Shown piece after piece: positions 34,004-43,397 of a stretch of 64,000 nucleotides of DNA (positions within the stretch are counted from its first letter, which is position 1; each line of letters starts with the position of its first letter). The notes beneath the pieces were generated by a model. It was not told where the DNA came from and made no database searches. It worked only from the letters and a program-made list of their open reading frames with translations. The DNA is taken from contig NZ_JARZHG010000001.1 in assembly GCF_029946505.1 (NCBI RefSeq), positions 852,160-916,159 of the forward strand, read 5' to 3'. The translations under genes were made by a program, and so were the position numbers. The DNA comes from Polyangium sp. y55x31. Its GTDB lineage: Bacteria; Myxococcota_A; Polyangia; Polyangiales; Polyangiaceae.

Positions 34004-35089
34004 ATGCCGTCCTTCTCGAAAAGCGCAATGGTCCTGCTCTTCGCGAGCCCCCTCGTCGCAGCCCTCATTGCCGTGGGCTGTAGCGACGATACCCAGGGTG
34101 GAAATACCACCGGCAGCGGCGCGAGCGGCTCGGGCGCGAGCGGTGGAATGGGCGGCACGGGCGGCATCGGCGGCAGCACCGGCGGCGCGGGCGGCATCGG
34201 CGGCAGCACCGGCGGCGCGGGCGGCACGGGAAACATCCCGGACGCCGGACCGGACGGCTGGGTGGGCCCCGACGGCGGGTTCGTCATGGCCTCGTGCGTC
34301 AACCAGGTCTACCAGTGCGGCGACACGATCGACAACGACGGCGACGGCCTCATCGACTGGCAGGACCCGGAGTGCCTCGGCCCCTGCGACAACAGCGAGA
34401 CCGGCCTCGGCGTCAGCATTCCCGGCGGCGCCGGCGCGGCATGCATTACAGATTGTTTCTGGGACTCGAACTCCGGAACGGGCAACGACGAATGCTACTG
34501 GAATCACCAGTGCGACCCGCTTTCCGTCGCGCCCGACTACAACCCGGAGTGGTGGAACGGCACCAAGTGCAAGTACAACGCAGCCGCGAACACGCCCGGC
34601 ACGAACCTGAGCTGTGACGAGCTCCTCAACAACCAGCCGGAGACCTGCAAGCAAATCTGCCCGTCGCTCACGCCGAACGGCTGCGATTGCTTCGGCTGCT
34701 GCGTCATCTACAAGGAGGGCGTGAAGCACGGCCCGGTTTGGCTCGGTACCGAGGATGGACAAGGCAACTTCGGCTGCGACCTCGCGAACATCGACGACCC
34801 GAAGAAGTGCGCCCCCTGCACGCAGGTGAAGGGCGCCTGCTACAACGATTGCGGCACCTGCGAGCTCTGCATCGGCAAGGACACGCTGCCGCCCGAGTGC
34901 TTCCCGCCGCCCCCGGACGGAGGCAGCGGCAGCGGCGGCAGCGGCGGCATGGGCGGCACGGACGCCGGCAACCCGCCGCCCCCCGAGCAGTGCCCCGACG
35001 GCATCCAGCCCTGTGGCCTGCCCGGCCAAGAGCCCTGCGACTTCGGCTTCTACTGCCTCACGGGCTGCTGCATCGAGCAGCCCAAGTGA
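34004..35089 (+). CDS. Cysteine-rich surface lipoprotein
   Basis: Exported lipoprotein of 361 residues. AAGGAG lies seven bases before ATG 34004. The signal ends in the lipobox AVGC, then a Gly/Ser-rich linker of about 50 residues with repeated GGIGGSTGGAG units. The body has more than 25 cysteines and a DNDGDGLIDW calcium-type loop, with a cysteine cluster CDCFGCC. A second Gly/Ser hinge precedes a compact Cys-rich tail ending CLTGCCIEQ. Extensive disulphide bonding on the cell surface is likely. Function unknown. A hairpin element follows the stop. Confidence 0.78.
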   Translation: MPSFSKSAMVLLFASPLVAALIAVGCSDDTQGGNTTGSGASGSGASGGMGGTGGIGGSTGGAGGIGGSTGGAGGTGNIPDAGPDGWVGPDGGFVMASCVNQVYQCGDTIDNDGDGLIDWQDPECLGPCDNSETGLGVSIPGGAGAACITDCFWDSNSGTGNDECYWNHQCDPLSVAPDYNPEWWNGTKCKYNAAANTPGTNLSCDELLNNQPETCKQICPSLTPNGCDCFGCCVIYKEGVKHGPVWLGTEDGQGNFGCDLANIDDPKKCAPCTQVKGACYNDCGTCELCIGKDTLPPECFPPPPDGGSGSGGSGGMGGTDAGNPPPPEQCPDGIQPCGLPGQEPCDFGFYCLTGCCIEQPK

Positions 35090-35104
35090 GCTCGTTTTAC
35101 GCGC

Positions 35105-35139
35105 GGGGGCCACGCTCCGACGAGCCGAGCCACGCCCCC
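35105..35139. repeat. Terminator-like hairpin with symmetric internal loop (copy 1)
   Basis: GGGGGC, CAC, GCTCCG, ACGAG, CCGAGC, CAC, GCCCCC. Outer 6-bp and inner 5- to 6-bp stems are separated by a symmetric CAC/CAC internal loop. The same design recurs at 43347-43385. It begins 15 bases after a stop codon. Confidence 0.7.
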
Positions 35140-35336
35140 AGCACGTTTCTGCGACGAACCCTGCATCCAAACCCCTCCCCCCGCAGCACGAATTCGGTGT
35201 AAGTAGCGGACGCCTGGGCCCGTCTTAAAGCCCAAGCATCGGTGAGCCGCAGCGTCGGCCCCGAGCGTCTTCCGAGGTGCGGCGACGCAGCCGCGCTCCC
35301 GAACCACGGCAGCATAGATTTCCAAGGAGCCAACCC

Positions 35337-35987
35337 ATGCGCCTCTCGATGATCGTCCCCGTGGCCCTGCTGGGCCTGTTCGCCGTCGGCTGCGGCGGCA
35401 GCGACACCCCGGACCCGAACGACCCCTCGCAGCAGAACCAGTACGCGGCCGGCCAGCAGCCGGGCTCGTACAACCCGAACCAGTACCAGCAGCCCACCCC
35501 CGCCGCGACGACGCCCACCCCCGCCGCGACGACGCCCGCCCCCGCCGGGACGGTGGGCACGGGCGCCTCGGCCGGCGCCCCGGCCACGCCGATCGCCCCC
35601 GCGGCCGCGCAGGTCGCCACGCTCGCGCTCCAGGGCCTCGCCGCCTCGGAGGCCCCCGGCATGCAGCCCGACGGCCAGCCCTTCGCCGCCCAGTTCCAGG
35701 AGGGCCAGGTCCTCGAGCAGGCGATCAACATCGAGGCCGGCAAGTGCTACTCGGTCATCGCCTCCGGCGTCGGCATCCAGCAGCTCGACGTGCAGCTCGT
35801 CCTGCACGCCGCCCCCCTGCCCCCCCAGGTCCTCGCCCAGAGCAACGGCCAGGGCGCCACGGCCATCCTCGGCGGCAAGGCGAACGGCTGCTTCAAGAAC
35901 CCGCTGCCCATCGGCGGCCCCGGCAAGGTCATCGTGAAGGCGACCCGCGGCGCCGGCCTCGCCGCCGCCCAGATCTACAAGAAGTAA
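35337..35987 (+). CDS. Lipoprotein with Pro/Ala/Thr linker
   Basis: Exported lipoprotein of 216 residues. AAGGAG lies seven bases before ATG 35337; the lipobox is AVGC. A Gln/Asn/Pro-rich segment and a TPAATTP repeat linker (about 52-75) lead to a folded domain (about 90-216) with two cysteines (GKCYSVI and NGCFKN) that probably form a disulphide. The domain is strand-rich with a GVGIQQLDVQLVL core and ends in Lys-Lys. No known family recognised. GC at third codon positions is near saturation, suggesting high expression. Confidence 0.76.
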   Translation: MRLSMIVPVALLGLFAVGCGGSDTPDPNDPSQQNQYAAGQQPGSYNPNQYQQPTPAATTPTPAATTPAPAGTVGTGASAGAPATPIAPAAAQVATLALQGLAASEAPGMQPDGQPFAAQFQEGQVLEQAINIEAGKCYSVIASGVGIQQLDVQLVLHAAPLPPQVLAQSNGQGATAILGGKANGCFKNPLPIGGPGKVIVKATRGAGLAAAQIYKK

Positions 35988-35988
35988 C

Positions 35989-36007
35989 GATCCGCCAAGG
36001 TCGGATC
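35989..36007. terminator. Possible terminator hairpin
   Basis: GATCCG (35989-35994), seven-base loop, CGGATC (36002-36007), starting two bases after the lipoprotein stop. The stem is short and no T-run follows. Confidence 0.35.
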
Positions 36008-36171
36008 CCCCGCCTCGCAGCCCTTTGTCCGGGCGGCCCTCCACGTTCTCCCCTCGCGCCACGATTTTCCGCGATTACGCGAAGTTACCGCATCCGGCCC
36101 GTGCACGACTTGCCCGGGCCGGTCGGCCCGAAGTTCGCTAGCGCACCGGCCGACACCGGTTCGCGGCGACG

Positions 36172-38514
36172 ATGCACAAATCCTTTCCCACTGCGCAGGT
36201 CGATGGTGAGACCCGTCCCGGGCGCGAGGGCTGCCGTGGGCGGCCCGCGTTCGAGCACGAGGCGACCTTCCACGTCGAAGGCCTCTCCTGCCGGAGCTGC
36301 GCCCGCCACGCCGAGCAAGCCTTGCGCGCCCTGCCCGGCGTCCGCGCGGCGTCCGTCGGCTTCTTCGGCGAGATCGCCCAGGCCATCTACGACGTGCGGG
36401 TCACGAGCGAGCGCGAGATCGTCGGCGCCATGGCCCAGCGCGGCTTCACGCTCACGACGGCCGCGGGCGCACCGCCGAGCGAACGGGCGCGGCTCGACGC
36501 CGGACGGTTCGGCCTCGTCGTCGCGCTGCTCGCGAACCTCATCGCCCTCGCCTCGTGGCGGCCCACGCGCGCCCCCGAGCGGGAGATCGCCTGGGTCGAG
36601 CTCGGCTTCACGCTGCTCCTGTTCGCCGTGGCCGGACCGCCCCTCTTCCACCGCGCCCGCGCCCTCGCGCGCCGCGGCGTCCTCGGGACCGAGGTCGTCA
36701 CGCTGGCCTGCGCCACGCTCGCGCTCGCCCTGGGCGTGATCGCGATGTTGTTCGATCCGAGCCGCGCGGCCTCCATCGTGGAGAAGCTCGCGCGGTTCGG
36801 GCTCGAGCTCGGCGGCCTCTCGCTCGCGGCGTTCGAAGCGTCCGGCGCGATCCTGGGTTTTTCGATCCTCGGGCTCTACGCGCACACGGCGCTGCTCGCG
36901 CGCGCGTTCCGCGGCCTCACGCGCGCCGCGTCGGCCCGCGAGGCCCGCGTGCGCCGCGTGGGCGTGGGTGGCGTGGACGAGCGCGTCGCCTGCGCCTTGC
37001 TCGCCCCCGGCGACCGCGTGCGCCTCGGCGAAGGCGACATCGCGCCCGTGGAGATCGTGCTCGAAAACGCGGCGCGCGTGGCCCTGCCGGATGGGCGCGC
37101 CGAGGATCGTGCTGCCGGGCAGATCGTCGAGACCGGCGCGCGGCTGCTCTCGGGCGAGGTCACGGGGCGCGTGGCCAGAGCGCCGAGCTCCGAGGTCGCC
37201 GCCGCGGCCGACGCCGAGGTGCATCGCGCCGCCTTGCGCATCGAGCGGGACGCGCGGCAGCGCACGGGGAAATCGTTCGCGCACGTCGCCTCGCTCGCGC
37301 TGTCGGTCGCGTCCGTCTCGTTCGCCGGTTTCGCGTTCGTCGTGCACGCGCTGCTCGGCCGCGGCCCGTTCCACCCCGACGGTTATCTCATGGCCATCGC
37401 GGTGCTCATCGGCGCCTCGCCTGCGGCCTTCGTGATCGCGCTCCCGGCTGCGAGGACCATCGCCGTCGTGCGCGCGCGCGCGGCCGGCGTGGTCGTCAAG
37501 GATCCGGCGGCGCTCGAAGGGCTCGCGACCGCCACGGTCGCCTGCTTCGACAAGACGGGCACCGTGACGCTGGGCACGCCGCGGGTCACGCGCCTCGCCT
37601 GGCGCGAGTTCCCGGACATCTCGATCCTCGAAGACGTGGCCGCGCTGGAGGCGGGCGCGACGCACCGGGCGGGCCGCGCCATCGCGCATCACCTCGCCGT
37701 GGCCGGCGTGCGTCCGGGTACGCTCGACGAGGCCGCGGACGTGCGCCCCGACGGCGTGGTGGGCCGGGCGCGCGGCGCGCTCGTGGAGGTCTCGGCCGCA
37801 CGCACCGGTGATCCGCTGCCCCCGGACGCGCGCGAGGGCGCGAGCCTCGTGTGCGTCCGGCGAAACGGCGTCGTCGAGGCCTGGTTGGAGCTCTGGGATC
37901 CGCCGCGGGCGGGGGCAGAAAAGGCCTTCCGCGCGCTCTTTCAGCGTGGCCTCGGCTGCCGGCTCGTGAGCGGCGACGGCCCCGACGCGACGCTCGCGCT
38001 CGCGCATCGCCTCGGCGTGCCTGCGCTCGGCGGCCTCGGCCCTGCGGAAAAAGCCCTACACGTACGTGACCTCCAGCAGGCCGGCGCGCGTGTCCTCCAC
38101 ATCAGCGACGGCCACGAAGATCGCGCGAAAAAATGCCCGGCGGACGTCTCGCTCGCCGTCGCCCCGGGCGCCTTGCCCGTGGCTGTGCCTGCGCCCCTCG
38201 TGCTCTCGGACGATCGTCTGGAGACGATCGCGTGGCTCGTCGACCTCGGCCGTGCTTTGCGGGCGACGCTCCGGCAAAGCCTCCTCGTCTCGGTCGTCTA
38301 CAATGCAGCCGTCATCCCGCTCTGCGCGGCGGGCTTTTTGAGCCCGCTCGCCGCGGCGGGCCTCGCGTTCGGCGAGGCCTTGATCCTCTGCGGGAACGCG
38401 GCGCGGCTCCTGGTTTCGCCCGGGCTACCCGGCAAGACCACGACGCCTCCGGGTTTGCCCGCCGCGGGCGCTCTCGCGCACGTCCGGACAGACCGCGTCC
38501 CCCTCCCGCCCTGA
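36172..38514 (+). CDS. Degenerate P1B-type (heavy-metal) ATPase
   Basis: Membrane protein of 780 residues with the layout of a metal-pumping P-type ATPase. It has an N-terminal HMA domain with CxxC (Cys40, Cys43 in GLSCRSC), paired membrane helices, actuator, phosphorylation domain and a C-terminal helix pair. The phosphorylated Asp460 in DKTGT is intact. Several otherwise invariant motifs are not: the intramembrane CPC is SPA (Ser416), the actuator TGES is SGEV (327-330), the nucleotide HP is HR (about 498), and GDGxND is SDGHED (645-650). It may therefore bind but not pump metal, or move something unusual. No metal regulator or chaperone gene is adjacent. Start ATG 36172 is uncertain. Confidence 0.84.
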   Translation: MHKSFPTAQVDGETRPGREGCRGRPAFEHEATFHVEGLSCRSCARHAEQALRALPGVRAASVGFFGEIAQAIYDVRVTSEREIVGAMAQRGFTLTTAAGAPPSERARLDAGRFGLVVALLANLIALASWRPTRAPEREIAWVELGFTLLLFAVAGPPLFHRARALARRGVLGTEVVTLACATLALALGVIAMLFDPSRAASIVEKLARFGLELGGLSLAAFEASGAILGFSILGLYAHTALLARAFRGLTRAASAREARVRRVGVGGVDERVACALLAPGDRVRLGEGDIAPVEIVLENAARVALPDGRAEDRAAGQIVETGARLLSGEVTGRVARAPSSEVAAAADAEVHRAALRIERDARQRTGKSFAHVASLALSVASVSFAGFAFVVHALLGRGPFHPDGYLMAIAVLIGASPAAFVIALPAARTIAVVRARAAGVVVKDPAALEGLATATVACFDKTGTVTLGTPRVTRLAWREFPDISILEDVAALEAGATHRAGRAIAHHLAVAGVRPGTLDEAADVRPDGVVGRARGALVEVSAARTGDPLPPDAREGASLVCVRRNGVVEAWLELWDPPRAGAEKAFRALFQRGLGCRLVSGDGPDATLALAHRLGVPALGGLGPAEKALHVRDLQQAGARVLHISDGHEDRAKKCPADVSLAVAPGALPVAVPAPLVLSDDRLETIAWLVDLGRALRATLRQSLLVSVVYNAAVIPLCAAGFLSPLAAAGLAFGEALILCGNAARLLVSPGLPGKTTTPPGLPAAGALAHVRTDRVPLPP

Positions 38515-38579
38515 AAAACCTGGCGATCGTGCGCGAGAGAGGTCGCCGCCGGCCTCGTTCCGGGGTAAACTCCCCCCCG

Positions 38580-40226
38580 ATGCGCTTTCCTTCTCGACTT
38601 ACATGGTTTGTCCTCTTCGCCACGGCGGGGCCGGCCCTTTTCGGCTGCTCCGCGGACGAGGAGAAGAGCGCGGAGACGCCCTGGTCGCCGCCCGTGGAGA
38701 CGGCGCCGAAGACGCAGCTCATCTTCACGAACGAGGGTCCCCTCACGCTCGGCATGCGTGAAACGGCCACGGTCACGGTGCGCACGGAGCCGCCGTCGTC
38801 GGACGAGGTGTGGTTCGTCCTGCTCGGCGATTCGCTCGACGCGACGCTCGATCGTGTGGCGGCGCCGATGGACGCAGAGGGCACAGCGACCGTGAAGATG
38901 CGCGCGCCGAACAAGGCGACGGCGTACCGGCTTCGCGCGTGGATCAAGGACGGACCCGCGGCCGAGCTCCCGGTCACGGTGAACGGCGACGGCTTCGCGA
39001 CGCTCGAGGTCGTGCCGCAGTACAAGGGCAAACGCGTGGTCACGGAGTGGACGGTCAGCGTGCTGCCGCGCTCGACGTGCGAGGCGGTCGCGCCGCTCCT
39101 GCCGGAGGACGCCCCGGCCGACTTCGTGGGCAGCGCGCCTGTCGACGCGCCGCTGCTCGTGGAGAAGGCCCCCGTCGGCCCGACGATCGCGGTCTCGGTG
39201 CGCGCCGGCCATTACGCCTGGGGCTGCGCGACGGCGAGTGGCCTCATCGCCGGCACGACGCAGACGATCAAGGTCAACGTCATCGACAAACCCATCGTCG
39301 TCGGCAAGACCGATCTCGACGTGACGTTCACCTTCGCGCCCGCGCAGACGCCGTTCCTCTCGATGATGACGGCCGCGGGCAAGAGCCTCCTCGACAGGTT
39401 CGCGCCCACGGACGTCGAGATGGCCAGCGTGCTGCTCGACGAGATGGCCGCGCGCGTATCCGCGGCGGATGGCGTGCTCTTCGCCGAGGCCCGCGCGGCG
39501 AGCGGCTGGGACGTGATCACGATGGATCACCTCGCCGCGCAGCCGATGTCGTTGCGCGCGGCGATCGAAGGCTTCCTGCAGAAGGGCACCGCCGCGCCGC
39601 CAAGCGAGCTCGCCGGGCGCCTCACCGCGCTCACGGCCGTCCCCGGCTACGGTAGTTTTTCGCCGAGCCGCTTCGGCGTCGTTCCGGCCGACGAAGCCGG
39701 CATGCCGGTCACGCACCTCGTGAAGATCGCATCCGAGCCGGGCGACAACGTCACCACGAGCGGCGAGCTCTTCTGGCTGCCCACGCGTTACGTGGGCGGC
39801 GCGTGCAAGAGCGTGGCGCTCGAAGGCGCGCCCGAAGGCGCCACGATGGGCGACGCGCTCGCGACCATCGCGGCCTGCGATGCGCTCGGCCAGGCCCTCG
39901 GCGGCTTCGGAACCTGCGACGCCACGTGCCTCGCGGGCCTCTGTCAGGAGGCGCTCACCGCGCGCTGGGACGCGGCCCAGGATGGTTCTGCCATCGAGGG
40001 AAAAATCGGCCTCATTCAGATCTTCGCGGCGGCCGGCGCGACGGTTGACGACATCGCGGTGCCCGTCTCGCTCCAGGGCTCGTGGGTCGGCAACGTGACC
40101 GACGGCGTGAGCGTCGTGCCGGTCGACAAGGCTCCGGTCACGGGCGTGCTCCCCGGTCTCGGCGAAGAGATGCCCCCCGAGCCGCCGCCCGAGCCGCCGC
40201 CCGAGCCCGGAGCGCCCTCGCCCTGA
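38580..40226 (+). CDS. Large surface lipoprotein, unknown
   Basis: Exported lipoprotein of 548 residues; signal FVLFATAGPAL with lipobox FGC. The first third is strand-rich with an immunoglobulin-like flavour (LTLGMRETATVTVRTEP, TAYRLRAWIKDG), the middle is helical, and six cysteines occur, four of them clustered at about 425-455 (KSVALEG... CDATCLAGLCQ). The tail is PPEPPPEPPPEPG, a spacer often found at surface protein ends. No catalytic motif seen. The next gene starts 48 bases downstream on the same strand and is also exported, so they may be co-transcribed. Confidence 0.72.
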   Translation: MRFPSRLTWFVLFATAGPALFGCSADEEKSAETPWSPPVETAPKTQLIFTNEGPLTLGMRETATVTVRTEPPSSDEVWFVLLGDSLDATLDRVAAPMDAEGTATVKMRAPNKATAYRLRAWIKDGPAAELPVTVNGDGFATLEVVPQYKGKRVVTEWTVSVLPRSTCEAVAPLLPEDAPADFVGSAPVDAPLLVEKAPVGPTIAVSVRAGHYAWGCATASGLIAGTTQTIKVNVIDKPIVVGKTDLDVTFTFAPAQTPFLSMMTAAGKSLLDRFAPTDVEMASVLLDEMAARVSAADGVLFAEARAASGWDVITMDHLAAQPMSLRAAIEGFLQKGTAAPPSELAGRLTALTAVPGYGSFSPSRFGVVPADEAGMPVTHLVKIASEPGDNVTTSGELFWLPTRYVGGACKSVALEGAPEGATMGDALATIAACDALGQALGGFGTCDATCLAGLCQEALTARWDAAQDGSAIEGKIGLIQIFAAAGATVDDIAVPVSLQGSWVGNVTDGVSVVPVDKAPVTGVLPGLGEEMPPEPPPEPPPEPGAPSP

Positions 40227-40274
40227 TTCACGGCCGTCGCGAGCAGCGCGCGGCTTCGGTATCCTCCCGTCCCC

Positions 40275-43200
40275 ATGACGACCGCTCGCCTAGGGGGCTT
40301 TTCTTCCACGCGCACACGCGCGGCTTTCGTCCTCGCGCTGCTCGGCGCGATCGGCGCTGTCGCCGCGCCGAGCTGCACCACCGAAACCACGCCGGGGACG
40401 AACTCCGGCGGCACGGACCCGACGCTCCGGCCGGGTGATTTCTGCTCGGCCCCGTCGCCCGACGTGGTCAAGCTCCACTTCGAGCCGAGCCGGGTGTTCC
40501 TCGCCAAATGCGCGGACGGCGCGACATGCGCGTCGCGGCAGGTCCGCCTCGTCGCCGAACCCGACTTCTGCACGAAGACCGCCATCCGCTTCGAGACCTC
40601 CAGCGCGGACATCACGCCCGCGCCGAAGGGCGACACGCTCGACCTGTACAAGGCCGGCGTCGACGTCGCGGTCGCCGCGGGCAAGGCGGGCGGCAGCGCC
40701 ACGGTGAAGGCCTTCATCCCCCGCGGCGACGGCACCGAGGCCGAGGCGACGCTGGAGGTCGAGGTCCTCGACACCTCTGGCACCGCGGATCTCACCTGCG
40801 CGGCCGGCGACGGCGCGACGGGCCCCGTCGAGGGCGGAAAGACGATCACCGCGAAGGGCAGCCTCGCCGCGGCGAGCATCGGCCTGCCCGAGCGCGCGAG
40901 CGACCCGAACAGCGGCAGCTTCCTCTGGAGCGTCCCCAAGTTCGACGCGACGATCGCTTGCGGCGAAGCGAAGCCGCCCGCGGGCTACACGGCCCTCGGC
41001 CCCGCGGTCACGTTTGGCCCCGTCACCTCGAAGTTCCAGCGTGACGTGCCGATGACCATCCCGGTGAACCCCGCGCGTTTGCCCGACAAAGCGCGCCTCC
41101 GGCACCTCGCCGTCTCGTACTCCGGCCCGGCCTTCAAGGAGCCGCGCGTCGTCCCCGTCACGGATGCTCGCATCGAGAAGATGGGCGACGGCTGGGCGCT
41201 CTCGTTCAAGGCGCCGCGGCTCGGCACCTACCAGGCCGTCGTGGCGGAGGACGCGGGCACGAACGCCTTCCCGCGCCGGCTCACGCACCGCGCGATCCTC
41301 GGCGTCTCCATGGGCGGCGGCGGTACGGCCATGTTCGGCATGCGCCACCACAACCTCTTCGACGCCCTCGCCCCGCTCGGCGGCCCGGTCGATTGGACGT
41401 GGATGCTCGACGCGGTCAAACGCCACTACGTCGGCGGCTTCCGGCCGATCCAGAAGGGCACGGTCCTCGGCGACATCAACCTCGAGCCCACGCTCTGCCA
41501 GACGAACGCCGAGTGCGCGCAGGACGAGACGTGTATCGGCGTGATCGACGGATCGCCCGGCAAATGCGCGTGGATGCAGCCGCCGCGCGATCCGTACGAG
41601 CACACGCAGGTCTTCAACCAGTGGTGGTTCGAGTACCCGCGGAACGGCACGGGCGGCAGCTTCAGCCGCGAGGCCTACGTGCAGATCTTCCGCGACCTCG
41701 CCGCCATGTTCGGCAACCCGAACGGCGAGAACCTCACGCCTGGCGCGGAGAACCTGCCCGCGGGCGTTCGTCCGAACGATCCGAGCCAGACCGGTGGACG
41801 GCCCACGGACGAGTGCACGCTCTGGGTCGATCCGCTCGACGGGCCGGACAAGGACAAGCAGGAAGAGCTCGCGCAGAACTGCCCGAAGGAGCGCTGCGCG
41901 AACACGCTCACGCTCACGAACTACTTCGACGACGAGTTCAACCCCGACGGCACCTTCCCGGTGATCACGGTCTGCGACGGCTCGCCGCAGAAGGAGGAGC
42001 GCACGCCGTACGCGAACTGGTGGACCGCCGAGGGCAACACCTACCCGCTCGAGCTCGCGCTCGCGGTCGACTACAACGGCAACGGCACGCGCGACGAGCT
42101 CGAGCCGATCATCCGCGCCGGCCACGAGCCCTGGGACGACATCGGCACGGACGGGATCCCGAGCACGATGGAGCCTGGCTACATGCCCGGCGTGAACGAG
42201 GATCCTGCCGGCGACGACTACGACGCGCAGTACAACCCCGGCGGCACCGAGCGCAACATGCGCTTCGACGACGGCGAGCCCTTCCAGGACGTCGGCCTCG
42301 ACGGCGTGCCCGGCACGAAGCAGCAGCCGCCCGGCGGCTGGCAAAAAGAGGGCGACGGCTACGACGTCGGCGAGGGCGACGGCAAGTTCACGGTCGCGAG
42401 CGGGCTCGATCGGTTCTGGGAGCGCGACGCGCACTCGATCGTGCATCGCATGACGCGCGAGACGCCGCCCGGCGGCGAGCTCGACGACGCGGCCTTGCGT
42501 CGCATCGACGTGTGGACCGACGGCGGCACGCGTGACCTCTTCAACTTCGCCGTGAGCGCGCAGCACCTCACGGGCGCGTTCGGCGCGCGCAGGCGCAACG
42601 TGACGTACTTCTCGGACTTCACGCAGCACCCCGAGCTCACGCCGGGCAACCTGAACGATTACGCGCCCTCGCGCGTGCCCTACGAGGATCTGCCGGGCAT
42701 CGTGCTCCAGCGCTACGGCAAGCTCGATCCGACGGCCGCGGACATCGAGAGCGGCAGCGGCCAGCACGTGGGCACGGCGAACGAGCTCGTCGCGCGCCTG
42801 CAGAGCGCGCTCTACTTCATCGGCGCGCGCTGGCCCGATCCGGAGCTGCGCACGCTCGTCCTCGAGAGCAACGACGACGCGGATCCGGAGGCCCAGCCGT
42901 GCGAGGTCCAGGGCGCCTGTTCGTTCGAGTTCAAATCATCGCTCGGCCGCGTCGGCCCGGTCAGCGTGGCGCTGCCGCCCGGCTACGCGCACAAGGACCA
43001 GAAGGAGCGGCGCTACCCGGTCGTCTACGCGCTGCACGGCTACGGCCAGGAGCCGAAGGATCTCGTCGCGGCGGCGACCTTGATCAAGACGTTCATGAAC
43101 GCGCCGACGGACAGCATGGAGAGCCGCTTGCCGAAGATGATCCTCGTCTTCGTCGACGGCCGCTGCCGCGTCGGGCCGGACGGCAAGGCCGAGTGCATCC

Positions 43201-43331
43201 GCGGCACGTTCTTCGGCGAGAGCCCGCTCCAGAGCGGCGCGAAGCTCGAGACGTGGTGGCTCGAGCTCATGAACCACATCGACGCGAACTACCGCACGAT
43301 GGGCGAGGGCGAGTCGATGTGGACCGAGTGA
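40275..43331 (+). CDS. Exported esterase-like protein with apparent circular permutation
   Basis: Exported 1018-residue protein with an N-terminal signal and probable lipobox APSC (Cys34). Residues 60-320 form strand-rich domains. At 339-372 RAILGVSMGGGGTAMFG and LFDALAPLGGPVDW match the nucleophile elbow of the Esterase D/PF00756 family (Ser345). The segments that normally precede that elbow, YPVVYALHGYGQEP (about 914), MILVFVDGRC and WWLELMNHIDANYRTM, instead form the extreme C-terminus. The chain thus ends just where the elbow should follow. A long insert between them has repeated DGEPF/DVGLDGVPGT-type Gly-Asp motifs and Cys pairs. Catalytic acid and His could not be assigned. Confidence 0.76.
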   Translation: MTTARLGGFSSTRTRAAFVLALLGAIGAVAAPSCTTETTPGTNSGGTDPTLRPGDFCSAPSPDVVKLHFEPSRVFLAKCADGATCASRQVRLVAEPDFCTKTAIRFETSSADITPAPKGDTLDLYKAGVDVAVAAGKAGGSATVKAFIPRGDGTEAEATLEVEVLDTSGTADLTCAAGDGATGPVEGGKTITAKGSLAAASIGLPERASDPNSGSFLWSVPKFDATIACGEAKPPAGYTALGPAVTFGPVTSKFQRDVPMTIPVNPARLPDKARLRHLAVSYSGPAFKEPRVVPVTDARIEKMGDGWALSFKAPRLGTYQAVVAEDAGTNAFPRRLTHRAILGVSMGGGGTAMFGMRHHNLFDALAPLGGPVDWTWMLDAVKRHYVGGFRPIQKGTVLGDINLEPTLCQTNAECAQDETCIGVIDGSPGKCAWMQPPRDPYEHTQVFNQWWFEYPRNGTGGSFSREAYVQIFRDLAAMFGNPNGENLTPGAENLPAGVRPNDPSQTGGRPTDECTLWVDPLDGPDKDKQEELAQNCPKERCANTLTLTNYFDDEFNPDGTFPVITVCDGSPQKEERTPYANWWTAEGNTYPLELALAVDYNGNGTRDELEPIIRAGHEPWDDIGTDGIPSTMEPGYMPGVNEDPAGDDYDAQYNPGGTERNMRFDDGEPFQDVGLDGVPGTKQQPPGGWQKEGDGYDVGEGDGKFTVASGLDRFWERDAHSIVHRMTRETPPGGELDDAALRRIDVWTDGGTRDLFNFAVSAQHLTGAFGARRRNVTYFSDFTQHPELTPGNLNDYAPSRVPYEDLPGIVLQRYGKLDPTAADIESGSGQHVGTANELVARLQSALYFIGARWPDPELRTLVLESNDDADPEAQPCEVQGACSFEFKSSLGRVGPVSVALPPGYAHKDQKERRYPVVYALHGYGQEPKDLVAAATLIKTFMNAPTDSMESRLPKMILVFVDGRCRVGPDGKAECIRGTFFGESPLQSGAKLETWWLELMNHIDANYRTMGEGESMWTE

Positions 43332-43346
43332 ATTGATGGTCTACGC

Positions 43347-43385
43347 TTGGGGGCTACGCTCGGACAAGCCGAGCTACGCCCCCAA
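43347..43385. repeat. Terminator-like hairpin with symmetric internal loop (copy 2)
   Basis: TTGGGGGC (43347-43354), TAC, GCTCGG, loop ACAAG, CCGAGC, TAC, GCCCCCAA (43378-43385). The inner 6-bp and outer 8-bp stems are perfect. It follows the esterase-like gene by 15 bases and resembles the element at 35105-35139. The internal loop differs (TAC here, CAC there) on both sides in step. Confidence 0.75.
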
Positions 43386-43397
43386 ACCCCAAGGCCC

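Noticed and set aside
36172..38514. Functional copper exporter CopA
   Set aside because: The CPC, TGE, HP and GDGxND motifs are all altered, so a normal pump call is not justified.
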